Source: Tenacibaculum skagerrakense (GTDB lineage Bacteria; Bacteroidota; Bacteroidia; Flavobacteriales; Flavobacteriaceae). Taken from it: 64,000 nucleotides of DNA. The first letter of the stretch is position 1; each line of letters starts with the position of its first letter. A program made the translations under genes and the position numbers. This document shows, in pieces, positions 11,337 through 18,530 of this stretch. Location of the stretch: NCBI RefSeq assembly GCF_004345825.1, contig NZ_SLXM01000001.1:806001-870000 (forward strand), in the 5' to 3' direction. The notes under the pieces are model-generated. The model did not search any database and was not told the DNA's origin. It worked only from the letters and a program-made list of their open reading frames with translations.

Positions 11337-11918
11337 ATGAAAATATTAATCTTAGACAATTACGATTCGTTCACGTATAATTTGGTCCACATGGTGGAAA
11401 AAATTACCGATAAATATCCTGATGTATACAGAAATGACGAAATCTCAATTGAAGAAGTTGGAGATTATGATTTAATTATGTTATCTCCAGGTCCAGGAAT
11501 TCCGGATGAAGCAGGAATCTTAAAAGAAGTGATTAAAACCTATGCAGGGAAGAAGCCAATTTTCGGAGTTTGTTTAGGCTTACAGGCTATTACAGAGGTT
11601 TTTGGAGGCACGATTATTAATATGAATGAAGTTTTTCATGGTGTAGCTACAGATATGAAAGTAACTAAGCCAGATGCTGTAATCTTTAACGGTGTTCCTG
11701 AGGTTTTTCCAGCGGCTCGTTATCATTCTTGGATTGCTTCTAATGAAGATTTACCTGCAGAGTTAGAGGTGACGGCAATTGATGAAGACGGAGGAATTAT
11801 GGCTATCCGTCACAAAAAATATCAAATTAGCGCTGTGCAGTTTCATCCAGAAAGCATTTTAACAGAAGTTGGAGAGCAGTTAGTAAGGAATTTTATTAAT
11901 AGTGTGAAAAAGAATTAA
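11337..11918 (+). CDS. trpG: Anthranilate synthase component II (glutamine amidotransferase)
   Basis: 193 aa, a class I glutamine amidotransferase. It frees ammonia from glutamine for TrpE. Motifs: LDNYDSFTYNLV near the start; the oxyanion loop SPGPGIPDEAG; nucleophile Cys79 in GVCLGLQA; and the His/Glu pair in QFHPESILTE. It is tightly coupled to trpE (2-base gap), which favours TrpG over a stand-alone PabA, although in many bacteria one protein serves both pathways. Confidence 0.94.
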   Translation: MKILILDNYDSFTYNLVHMVEKITDKYPDVYRNDEISIEEVGDYDLIMLSPGPGIPDEAGILKEVIKTYAGKKPIFGVCLGLQAITEVFGGTIINMNEVFHGVATDMKVTKPDAVIFNGVPEVFPAARYHSWIASNEDLPAELEVTAIDEDGGIMAIRHKKYQISAVQFHPESILTEVGEQLVRNFINSVKKN

Positions 11919-11925
11919 TAATTGA

Positions 11926-11998
11926 GAATTATGAATTACGAATGAAATGTTTTCAAAAATAGAGATTCGTAATTAGTAATTTAAAATTCATAATTAAT
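11926..11998. repeat. AT-rich inverted repeat between trpG and trpD
   Basis: The left arm GAATTATGAATTACGAAT (11926-11943) is answered by ATTCGTAATT...AATTCATAATT (11965-11993). The same AATTCGTAATT style of repeat returns at 13362-13438, and in a shorter form at the end of trpD. I see no coding potential. Confidence 0.7.
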
Positions 11999-12988
11999 AT
12001 GAAAGCGATTTTAAACGATTTATATCAACATAAACGGCTAACAAAAAACGAAGCAAAACAAGTTTTAATTGATATTGCTAAAGAGAATTATAATGAGGCC
12101 CATTTAGCTTCATTTTTAACGGTGTTTATGATGCGTCCAATTACGGTTGATGAACTGGCAGGTTTTAGAGAAGCATTATTAGAATTAGCAATTAAAATTG
12201 ATTTATCAGAATTCAATACAATTGACATAGTTGGAACCGGAGGAGATGGAAAAGATACGTTCAATATTTCTACGTTAACGTCATTTGTGGTTGCCGGTAC
12301 AGGTCAAAAAGTTGCCAAACACGGTAATTATTCTGTGTCTTCAAAATCTGGTTCTTCGGATATGTTGGAAAGTTTTGGGTATGAATTTACTAATGATGAA
12401 TCTATTTTAAAATCTCAGTTAGAAAAAGCAAACATTTGTTTTTTACATGCTCCTAAATTTCATCCAGCAATGAAAGCAGTTGGACCAGTGAGGAAATCTT
12501 TACAAATGAAAACATTTTTCAATATGTTAGGACCTTTGGTAAACCCAAGTTTTGCACAAAACCAATTACTCGGTACATTTAATTTAGAGGTAGCTAGGTT
12601 ATACAATTATATCTTACAAGAAGAAGGTACTAACTATGGAATTGTTCACGCTTTAGATGGTTATGATGAAATATCGTTAACAGGAGGTTTTAAATTGTTT
12701 ACTAAGCAAGGCGAACAATTAATTACTCCAGAAGATCTAGGAGTACAACGAGTTGAACAATCAGATATTTATGGAGGGAATTCAGTAGAAGCTGCAGCAA
12801 AAATTTTCAAAGCAATATTAAACGGAGAAGGTACAGAAGCACAAAATAATGTTGTGCTTACAAATGCTGCCTTTGCATTAACAATTATAGACTTAAACAA
12901 GGATTTTTCTACTGCTTTTGAAGAAGCTAAAACTTCTTTATTCAGCGGAAAGGCAAAAGAGTGTTTAACTAAATTAATTATGAATTAA
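11999..12988 (+). CDS. trpD: Anthranilate phosphoribosyltransferase
   Basis: 329 aa. Transfers the phosphoribosyl group of PRPP to anthranilate. The PRPP-binding glycine-rich motif VGTGGDGKDTFNIST, the second anchor KHGNYSVSSKSGSSD and the anthranilate-site region ending in MRPITVDELAGFREAL are all visible. The C-terminal codons (LIMN then stop) and the start of the following spacer are made of the AT-rich repeat sequence TTAATTATGAATTAA, suggesting that the natural C-terminus was altered slightly when the repeat arrived. It is separated from trpG by a repeat of about 73 bases. Confidence 0.95.
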   Translation: MKAILNDLYQHKRLTKNEAKQVLIDIAKENYNEAHLASFLTVFMMRPITVDELAGFREALLELAIKIDLSEFNTIDIVGTGGDGKDTFNISTLTSFVVAGTGQKVAKHGNYSVSSKSGSSDMLESFGYEFTNDESILKSQLEKANICFLHAPKFHPAMKAVGPVRKSLQMKTFFNMLGPLVNPSFAQNQLLGTFNLEVARLYNYILQEEGTNYGIVHALDGYDEISLTGGFKLFTKQGEQLITPEDLGVQRVEQSDIYGGNSVEAAAKIFKAILNGEGTEAQNNVVLTNAAFALTIIDLNKDFSTAFEEAKTSLFSGKAKECLTKLIMN

Positions 12989-13007
12989 AAATTACAAATT
13001 GTGAAAT

Positions 13008-13361
13008 ATGAAAAAAGAAAATGTTATTCAAAAGAAAAGTTATTCGTTTGCTGTAAAAATGGTGAAATTATATCAACATTTATCAAATGAGAAAAGGGAA
13101 TTTGTTTTAAGTAAACAATTATTGCGTTCTGGTACATCTATAGGAGCAAATGTTGAAGAAGCAATTGGAGGGCAAAGTAGAAAAGATTTTTATGCAAAGC
13201 TTTCAATTGCTTATAAAGAAGCGAGAGAATCTAATTATTGGATAAGGTTACTTAATGATACAAACTACTTATCAAATGAAGAAACGATTCCACTATTGAG
13301 AGATTCTGAAGAAATATTAAAAATAATTGGGAGTATACAAAAAACAATTCGTGACTCCTAG
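13008..13361 (+). CDS. Four-helix bundle protein (S23/IVS-like) inserted in the trp operon
   Basis: 117 aa, all helical. It carries the family pattern SYSFAVKMVKLYQHL, QLLRSGTSIGANVEEA, SRKDFYAKLSIAYKEARESNYWIRLL. These four-helix bundle proteins were first noticed inside 23S rRNA intervening sequences and are widespread in Bacteroidota, often as isolated genes at variable sites. The molecular function is unknown. It has no known role in tryptophan synthesis, yet it sits between trpD and trpC, bordered on both sides by AATT-rich repeat sequence. It is probably a mobile or easily transferred cassette, co-transcribed with the operon because no terminator follows. Confidence 0.9.
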   Translation: MKKENVIQKKSYSFAVKMVKLYQHLSNEKREFVLSKQLLRSGTSIGANVEEAIGGQSRKDFYAKLSIAYKEARESNYWIRLLNDTNYLSNEETIPLLRDSEEILKIIGSIQKTIRDS

Positions 13362-13438
13362 ATAATTATAAATTCTCAATTACGATTTTAAGAAAGAAAT
13401 AATTCGTAATTCTTAATTTAAAATTTACAATTAAGTAT
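13362..13438. repeat. AT-rich inverted repeat between the four-helix gene and trpC
   Basis: TAATTATAAATTCTCAATTA on the left is answered by AATTCGTAATTCTTAATT and ATTTACAATTAAG on the right. It is the same type of element as 11926-11998. Confidence 0.65.
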
Positions 13439-14227
13439 ATGACAATTTTAGAGAAAATAATAAATTTTAAGAGGCAAGAAGTAGCTAAAATTAAAGCAGC
13501 AGTTCCTGTCAAAAAACTAGTTGAAAGTCCAAGTTTTAAACGAACACCAATTTCACTGAAAGCTTCTCTAACAGAGAAAGGTTCTACGGGTATTATTGCC
13601 GAATTTAAAAGACAATCTCCTTCAAAAGGAGTTATCAACGATCAGGTTTCTGTTACAGAAGTAACAAATGGGTATTTGGATGCAAATGTTGCAGCACAGT
13701 CTATATTGACAGATACTTCTTTCTTTGGTGGTACAATGGCAGATTTAATGGAGGCAAGAACAATTAATAATATCAAGCCAATTCTTCGTAAAGACTTTGT
13801 AGTTGATGGTTTTCAAATTGTAGAAGCGAAGGCTATTGGAGCAGATGTGATTTTACTAATCGCAGCTTGTTTAACTGCAGAAGAAATTAAGAACTATGGG
13901 CAATTAGCTAACGACCTTGGATTAGAAGTTTTATACGAGGTTCATAATCAACAAGATTTAGATAAAATTTCTGATTTAGATAATAAGATTATAGGAATCA
14001 ATAATCGTGATTTAAAAACCTTTAAAGTTGATTTAGAACATTCTATCAATTTAGCAAATCAAATACCAAGTTCGGCAATCAAAGTTTCTGAAAGTGGAAT
14101 TAGCAATCCAAGAATTGTCACAGGATTAAAAGAGTACGGTTTTCAAGGATTTTTAATCGGAGAAAACTTTATGAAAGAAGAAAATCCAGGAGAAGCTTGT
14201 TTAGACTTTATAAATCAAATTTGTTAA
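13439..14227 (+). CDS. trpC: Indole-3-glycerol phosphate synthase
   Basis: 262 aa, (beta/alpha)8 barrel. It closes the indole ring of CdRP, releasing CO2 and water. Motifs: the N-terminal ILEKIINFKRQEVA helix; IIAEFKRQSPSKG (catalytic Glu and Lys); ILTDTSFFGG; ILRKDFVVD (catalytic Lys); GINNRDLKTF; and the phosphate site SESGI with GFLIGENFM. It is not fused to trpF, which follows as a separate gene. The gap to trpF is filled by a REP-like palindrome. Confidence 0.95.
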   Translation: MTILEKIINFKRQEVAKIKAAVPVKKLVESPSFKRTPISLKASLTEKGSTGIIAEFKRQSPSKGVINDQVSVTEVTNGYLDANVAAQSILTDTSFFGGTMADLMEARTINNIKPILRKDFVVDGFQIVEAKAIGADVILLIAACLTAEEIKNYGQLANDLGLEVLYEVHNQQDLDKISDLDNKIIGINNRDLKTFKVDLEHSINLANQIPSSAIKVSESGISNPRIVTGLKEYGFQGFLIGENFMKEENPGEACLDFINQIC

Positions 14228-14229
14228 TC

Positions 14230-14302
14230 GTCATCGCGAGGAGGAACGATGAAGCGATCTTAAAAGAGATTACTTCTTCCGAAGTTTCGGAATCGTAATG
14301 AC
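14230..14302. repeat. REP-like palindrome between trpC and trpF
   Basis: It starts GTCATCGCGAGGAGGAACGA and ends in GGAATCGTAATGAC. The centre has AAGCGATCT, then AGAGATTACTT, forming an imperfect inverted repeat. The outer ends match the widespread GTCATTGCGAGG type of bacterial intergenic palindrome. Its right end supplies an ATG (14298) that mimics a trpF start. Confidence 0.75.
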
Positions 14303-14315
14303 AAAAACTAATCAA

Positions 14316-14963
14316 ATGAAACTAAAAGTTTGTGGTATGAAATACGTAGATAATATTCGGCAAGTTGCTGAATTAAAACCTGATTATTTAGGCTTTATTT
14401 TCTACGAAAGATCTAAAAGAAACTTTGAAGGTATTATACCTGAAATTCCTAAAGGAATAAAAAAAACAGGTGTATTTGTAAATGAATATTTAGAGATTTT
14501 AGTTTCTCTTGCTGAAGAGTATAAGTTGGAAGCTATACAATTGCATGGAGACGAATCTGTAGCTTATATCAAAGAACTAAAAAGTCATCTCGAGCGCAGT
14601 CGAGAGGAAAAACGATTGCCAAAAGTTGAGATCATTAAAGTTTTTGGAATTAAAGACACTTTTGATTTTTCAATTCTTGAAGCATACGAATCAGTAGTAG
14701 ATTATTTTTTATTCGATACAAAAGGAAAAGAAAGAGGAGGAAATGGAGTAGTATTTGATTGGACGGTGTTGAAAAATTATCCATCAACAAAACCATTTTT
14801 CTTAAGTGGAGGAATTGGTTTAGAAGAAGTGCCAGATGTACTGTCATTCCTGCGTAGGCAGGAATCTCAATATTGCGTAGCGCTAGACGTAAACAGCAAA
14901 TTCGAAACCAAGCCCGGTTTAAAATCTATAAAAGAACTTAAAAAGTTTAAAAATGAAATATAA
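14316..14963 (+). CDS. trpF: Phosphoribosylanthranilate isomerase carrying two REP-derived segments
   Basis: 215 aa from the ATG at 14316 ([10 protein letters not shown]). An upstream in-frame ATG at 14298 belongs to the preceding repeat and is rejected. It catalyses the Amadori rearrangement of PRA to CdRP. Family motifs: catalytic Cys6 in LKVCGMK, LGFIFY, VFVNE, IQLHGDE, catalytic D134 in FLFDTKG, FLSGGIG and the [12 protein letters not shown] end. Two stretches look foreign: residues 90-100 ([11 protein letters not shown]), from GTCATCTCGAGCGCAGTCGA at 14584, and residues 176-185 ([10 protein letters not shown]), from GTCATTCCTGCGTAGGCAGG at 14843. Both are palindromic and keep the frame. 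It overlaps trpB by 11 bases. Confidence 0.93.
   Translation: MKLKVCGMKYVDNIRQVAELKPDYLGFIFYERSKRNFEGIIPEIPKGIKKTGVFVNEYLEILVSLAEEYKLEAIQLHGDESVAYIKELKSHLERSREEKRLPKVEIIKVFGIKDTFDFSILEAYESVVDYFLFDTKGKERGGNGVVFDWTVLKNYPSTKPFFLSGGIGLEEVPDVLSFLRRQESQYCVALDVNSKFETKPGLKSIKELKKFKNEI
14584..14607. repeat. REP-like palindrome inside trpF (first)
   Basis: GTCATCTCGAGCGCAGTCGA followed by GAGG. The core CTCGA / TCGAG pairs around GCGCAG. It is in frame within trpF and encodes residues 90-98. Confidence 0.7.
14843..14867. repeat. REP-like palindrome inside trpF (second)
   Basis: GTCATTCCTGC / GCAGGAAT around GTAG. It encodes LSFLRRQES, the peptide typical of this common bacterial palindrome when it lies in coding DNA. 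Confidence 0.75.
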
Positions 14964-16131
14964 TCCAGACAAAAACGGTTATTATGGAGAGTTTGGGGGA
15001 GCATTTATTCCAGAATTATTATATCCAAACGTAAAAGAGCTAGAAGACAATTATATTGAAATTATAGAGTCTGAATCATTTCAAAAAGAATACAAAGCTT
15101 TATTGAAAGATTATGTAGGTCGTCCTAGTCCGTTGTATTATGCAAATCGCTTATCAGAAAAATATGGAGCTCATATTTATTTAAAGCGTGAAGACTTAAA
15201 TCATACAGGAGCGCACAAGGTAAACAATACAGTTGGTCAAATTTTAATAGCAAAGCGTTTAGGGAAAACTCAAATTATTGCAGAAACAGGTGCTGGCCAA
15301 CATGGTGTGGCAACAGCTACGGTTTGTGCATTAATGAATGTTGAATGTATCGTTTTCATGGGAGAAAAGGACATTGAGCGTCAAGCACCTAATGTTGCAC
15401 GAATGAAAATGTTAGGAGCAAAAGTAGTTCCTGCTACAAGTGGTAGTAAAACCTTAAAAGACGCAACTAATGAAGCCATTCGTTATTGGATTCAGAACCC
15501 AGAGACTTTTTATTTAATTGGTTCTGTTGTTGGTCCACATCCACATCCAGATATGGTAGCTCGTTTACAAGCAATTATTTCAGAAGAAATGAAATGGCAG
15601 TTAAAAGAAAAAACAGGAAAAGAAAATCCTGATACAATTATTGCTTGTGTTGGTGGTGGAAGTAATGCAGCCGGAGCTTTTTATCATTATTTAGAGGATG
15701 TAGAGGTAGAGTTAATTGCCGTTGAAGCTGCTGGTTTAGGAGTAAATTCTGGAGAAAGTGCTGCAACGTCTCAATTAGGAGAGGTTGGAGTAATTCATGG
15801 AAGCAAAACCATTTTAATGCAAGACGAATACGGACAAATAGCTGAACCTTATTCTATTTCAGCAGGATTAGATTATCCTGGCGTTGGACCTTTACACGCA
15901 TTTTTGTTCGATTCTAAGAGAGCAAAGTTCATGAATGCAACAGATTCAGAAGCTTTACAAGCCGCTTTTGAATTAACACGATTGGAAGGAATAATTCCAG
16001 CTTTAGAATCTGCTCATGCATTTGCGGTATTACCTAAATTAGAATTACAGTCAGATCAAGTTGTGGTAATTAATTTATCGGGTAGAGGAGACAAAGATTT
16101 ACAAACGTATATTAAGTATTTAGAGGAGTAA
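14953..16131 (+). CDS. trpB: Tryptophan synthase beta subunit
   Basis: 392 aa, fold-type II PLP enzyme. It condenses indole with serine to give tryptophan in the alpha2beta2 complex. Motifs: GGAFIPELL near the start; [11 protein letters not shown]; the PLP lysine in [25 protein letters not shown]; the phosphate-cup GGGSNAAG; and a C-terminal SGRGDKDL. It is the TrpB1 type that works with TrpA. The start overlaps the trpF end by 11 bases (translational coupling). Confidence 0.96.
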   Translation: MKYNPDKNGYYGEFGGAFIPELLYPNVKELEDNYIEIIESESFQKEYKALLKDYVGRPSPLYYANRLSEKYGAHIYLKREDLNHTGAHKVNNTVGQILIAKRLGKTQIIAETGAGQHGVATATVCALMNVECIVFMGEKDIERQAPNVARMKMLGAKVVPATSGSKTLKDATNEAIRYWIQNPETFYLIGSVVGPHPHPDMVARLQAIISEEMKWQLKEKTGKENPDTIIACVGGGSNAAGAFYHYLEDVEVELIAVEAAGLGVNSGESAATSQLGEVGVIHGSKTILMQDEYGQIAEPYSISAGLDYPGVGPLHAFLFDSKRAKFMNATDSEALQAAFELTRLEGIIPALESAHAFAVLPKLELQSDQVVVINLSGRGDKDLQTYIKYLEE

Positions 16132-16140
16132 AATTTCAAT

Positions 16141-16187
16141 GTCATTCCCGCGGCTTATTCTGAACTTGTTTCAGTAAGGCGGGAATC
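16141..16187. repeat. REP-like palindrome between trpB and trpA (first)
   Basis: GTCATTCCCGC at the left and GGCGGGAAT at the right, with inner CTTATTCTGAA / TTTCAGTAAG arms. It makes a long imperfect hairpin of the GTCATTCCCGC class. Confidence 0.75.
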
Positions 16188-16212
16188 AAAGACAAAGAAT
16201 TTAAAATAATAG

Positions 16213-16276
16213 CGTCATTCCGAATGAAATGAAGGAATCTGTGAGATTGCCATGTCATTTTATTCCTCGCAATGAC
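16213..16276. repeat. REP-like palindrome between trpB and trpA (second)
   Basis: GTCATTCCGAATGAAATGAA at the left, CCTCGCAATGAC at the right. The ends have the GTCAT...ATGAC form seen at 14230-14302. The spacer of 162 bases between trpB and trpA consists essentially of these two elements. Confidence 0.7.
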
Positions 16277-16293
16277 AAAGAATAATTAAAACA

Positions 16294-17064
16294 ATGAACT
16301 CAATTCAACAACTATTTCAAAAGAAGGATAAAAACCTTTTATCTATATTTTTTACGGCAGGATTTCCAGAGTTACATGGAACAGAAAGAATTATTTCAGA
16401 ATTAGGAAGTAACGGAGTTGATTTTATCGAAGTTGGTTTACCATATTCAGATCCTTTAGCGGACGGACCAACTATTCAGCATAGTAGTTCTGTTGCATTA
16501 AAAAACGGAATGAACTTAGATGTTGTTTTCGAACAACTTCAATCTTTAAAAGATAAAAATACAACACCATTAGTGTTAATGGGATATGTAAACCAAATTA
16601 TCAAATACGGAGAAGATGCTTTTTGTCAAAAAGTAATTGATTGCGGTATCGATACAGTAATTATTCCCGATTTACCAATGGTAGAATATGAAACACATTA
16701 TAAAGCCTTATTCGCGAAATATGGAATTACGAATGTGTTCTTAATTACACCAAAAACTCCAGATGAACGTATTCGTAAAATAGATGAGTTAACAGAAGGT
16801 TTTATTTACATGGTAGCTTCTTCATCAATTACAGGAGCAAAAGGTGAAATTTCTGAACAGCAAATTGATTATTTCGAAAGAATTAAATCAATGAATTTAA
16901 AAAGTAAGTTAATTATTGGATTCGGAATTTCTGATAATACAACTTTTACAAAAGCTTGTGAATATGGAAATGGAGCTATTATAGGATCTGCTTTTATTAA
17001 AAGTTTAGATAAAGATGGTGTGGAGGGAACTGCAGGTTTTGTAAAAAGTATAAAAGGAGAATAA
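16294..17064 (+). CDS. trpA: Tryptophan synthase alpha subunit
   Basis: 256 aa, (beta/alpha)8 barrel. It cleaves indole-3-glycerol phosphate and channels indole to TrpB. The catalytic glutamate and aspartate lie in FIEVGLPYSDPLADGPTIQ, and VASSSITGAKG and IIGFGIS are the phosphate-binding loops. It is the last gene of the operon, followed by a strong terminator. The REP-filled spacer before it could reduce its expression relative to trpB, unless read-through is efficient. Confidence 0.95.
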   Translation: MNSIQQLFQKKDKNLLSIFFTAGFPELHGTERIISELGSNGVDFIEVGLPYSDPLADGPTIQHSSSVALKNGMNLDVVFEQLQSLKDKNTTPLVLMGYVNQIIKYGEDAFCQKVIDCGIDTVIIPDLPMVEYETHYKALFAKYGITNVFLITPKTPDERIRKIDELTEGFIYMVASSSITGAKGEISEQQIDYFERIKSMNLKSKLIIGFGISDNTTFTKACEYGNGAIIGSAFIKSLDKDGVEGTAGFVKSIKGE

Positions 17065-17083
17065 TTCTAAGAATTTTATAAAG

Positions 17084-17117
17084 AAAGCCTCACTAATTTG
17101 ATCCTAGTGAGGCTTTT
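17084..17117 (+). terminator. Intrinsic terminator of the trp operon
   Basis: AAGCCTCACTA (17085-17095) pairs with TAGTGAGGCTT (17105-17115), then TT. It may also work for the convergent gene at 17145-17792. Confidence 0.85.
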
Positions 17118-17144
17118 GTATTTTATTTGTCAAGATTGATTTCC

Positions 17145-17792
17145 CTACACTTTTTCTACGAATTGCTGTAAAATGCTTTTGAAGGTCTCAATCGGTTGTG
17201 CACCAGTAACTCCTTCCTTTCTATTAAAAACAATTGTTGGAACAGATCTAACTCCAAGATTTTGCCAATGTTGCTTATTGCTTTGAACTTCATAACGAGC
17301 TTCATCATCTTGTAATTTTGCTAAAGCTTCATCTGTGTTTAAACCAACAGCTACTAAAGCTTCTCTTAAAACTTCTTCTTTAGAAACATCTTTTCGCTCA
17401 CTAAAATAAGCTGTAGTTAATCGCATTTTTAATTCAGTCTGTTTGCCAAATTTTTTAGCATACTCTAGTAAAACATGAGCATCAAAAGTGTTTACAATTC
17501 GCATACCTTCATAAAAGTCAAATGTAAAATCAACATTAGCTCCAGCTTCAACCAATCGCTGTCTAGAAGCTTCATGTTGTTCTTTTGTAGAGCCATATTT
17601 CTGAGTTATATGTTCTGTTAAATCCTGACCTTCTTCTGGCATATGCGGGTTTAACTCAAAAGGTTGCCATTCAATTTCTACTTGATCGGCTATATTTAAT
17701 TCATCAATTGCTTTTTGTAAGTGCTTGTAGCCAACATTACACCACGGACAAACAACATCTGAAACGATATCTATTTTTAATGTATCTTTCAT
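17145..17792 (-). CDS. DsbA family oxidoreductase, FrnE-like
   Basis: 215 aa without a signal peptide, so cytoplasmic. It is a thioredoxin fold with a helical insertion, and the redox motif CPWC occurs at residues 15-18 (DVVCPWCNVGYKHL). The downstream segments EWQPFELNPHMPEEG and VRSVPTIVFNRKEGVTGAQP (with the cis-proline loop) are characteristic of the FrnE branch, named after a polyketide-cluster protein. Members are thiol-disulfide oxidoreductases or isomerases; the substrate is unknown. It is convergent with trpA and monocistronic. Confidence 0.88.
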   Translation of the reverse strand: MKDTLKIDIVSDVVCPWCNVGYKHLQKAIDELNIADQVEIEWQPFELNPHMPEEGQDLTEHITQKYGSTKEQHEASRQRLVEAGANVDFTFDFYEGMRIVNTFDAHVLLEYAKKFGKQTELKMRLTTAYFSERKDVSKEEVLREALVAVGLNTDEALAKLQDDEARYEVQSNKQHWQNLGVRSVPTIVFNRKEGVTGAQPIETFKSILQQFVEKV

Positions 17793-17926
17793 CTATATTT
17801 TAAATGATATTAATTCTTTCTATTGGTAGTTTTATTTCGTTCAATCTTACAAAAATTTTAACTAGATTTTATAAAAAGGTACTGTTAGTTTATAGTCAAT
17901 TCTATGACAAAAGAAAAAACTATAAG

Positions 17927-17934
17927 TACTTTTG
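17927..17934 (+). promoter_or_regulatory. Predicted -7 promoter element for the TlpA-like gene
   Basis: TACTTTTG matches TAnnTTTG. The start point should lie near 17939, giving a leader of about 20 bases before the TTG start. Confidence 0.5.
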
Positions 17935-17957
17935 CTTGAATTTAATCTAATTACGAT

Positions 17958-18509
17958 TTGAAAAAACACCTTACATTATCCAATTTACTATTTGCAATAG
18001 CAATTTTTTTGTTGTTGTATAAACCAAGTAGAATTTGGTTTATACGTCAGATTTCTTTTAGCCCATCTATTGAAAAAGTAGAAACAAGTGCTCGTGTTTT
18101 TGATTACAATTGGAAATTGAACGGCTTAAATACGGATGATATTAATTTTGACGAATTTAAAGGTAAGGTAGTGTTTCTTAATTTCTGGGCAACTTGGTGT
18201 CCTCCGTGTGTTGCGGAATTACCCTCAATACAAGCATTTTATTCGAAGTATAAAGACAAAGTTGCCTTTGTTTTTATTACAGATGAAAGCGCGGAAGATG
18301 TACTTGCGTTCTTCAAAAGGAAAGGTTATGAATTTCCAGTGTATCAAACCATTGGAAATTATTTAAATGAATTACCTTTAATTACTTCAATACCAAGAAC
18401 TTTTGTGTTTGATAAATTAGGGAATATTAGAGTGGATAAATCTGGGGCAGCCGATTGGAATGCCACAAGCTTTTTAACTTCTATAGACCAAATGTTAGAT
18501 GAAGAGTAG
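17958..18509 (+). CDS. Membrane-anchored TlpA-like thioredoxin
   Basis: 183 aa starting at TTG (17958); no ATG is available before the conserved part. One N-terminal membrane segment (LLFAIAIFLLLY) is followed by a periplasmic thioredoxin fold. The redox motif WCPPC lies in NFWATWCPPCVAELPSIQ, and the cis-Pro loop in ITSIPRTFVFDKLG. Such proteins reduce disulfides in the periplasm, for example in cytochrome c maturation; the target is not shown by context. recQ starts 21 bases later, but has its own predicted promoter. Confidence 0.88.
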   Translation: MKKHLTLSNLLFAIAIFLLLYKPSRIWFIRQISFSPSIEKVETSARVFDYNWKLNGLNTDDINFDEFKGKVVFLNFWATWCPPCVAELPSIQAFYSKYKDKVAFVFITDESAEDVLAFFKRKGYEFPVYQTIGNYLNELPLITSIPRTFVFDKLGNIRVDKSGAADWNATSFLTSIDQMLDEE

Positions 18510-18518
18510 GTTTATTAC

Positions 18519-18526
18519 TACTTTTG
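18519..18526 (+). promoter_or_regulatory. Predicted -7 promoter element for recQ (leaderless)
   Basis: TACTTTTG lies 4 bases before the recQ ATG at 18531 (TTTTGCAGCATGG). The transcript would begin at or within a base or two of the start codon. Confidence 0.55.
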
Positions 18527-18530
18527 CAGC

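Noticed and set aside
13366..13638. Reverse-strand ORF over the start of trpC
   Set aside because: Shadow frame of trpC and the AT-rich repeat, with no recognisable motif.
14298..14315. Upstream in-frame ATG for trpF
   Set aside because: This ATG is part of the REP-like palindrome end; the family begins at MKLKVCGM (14316).
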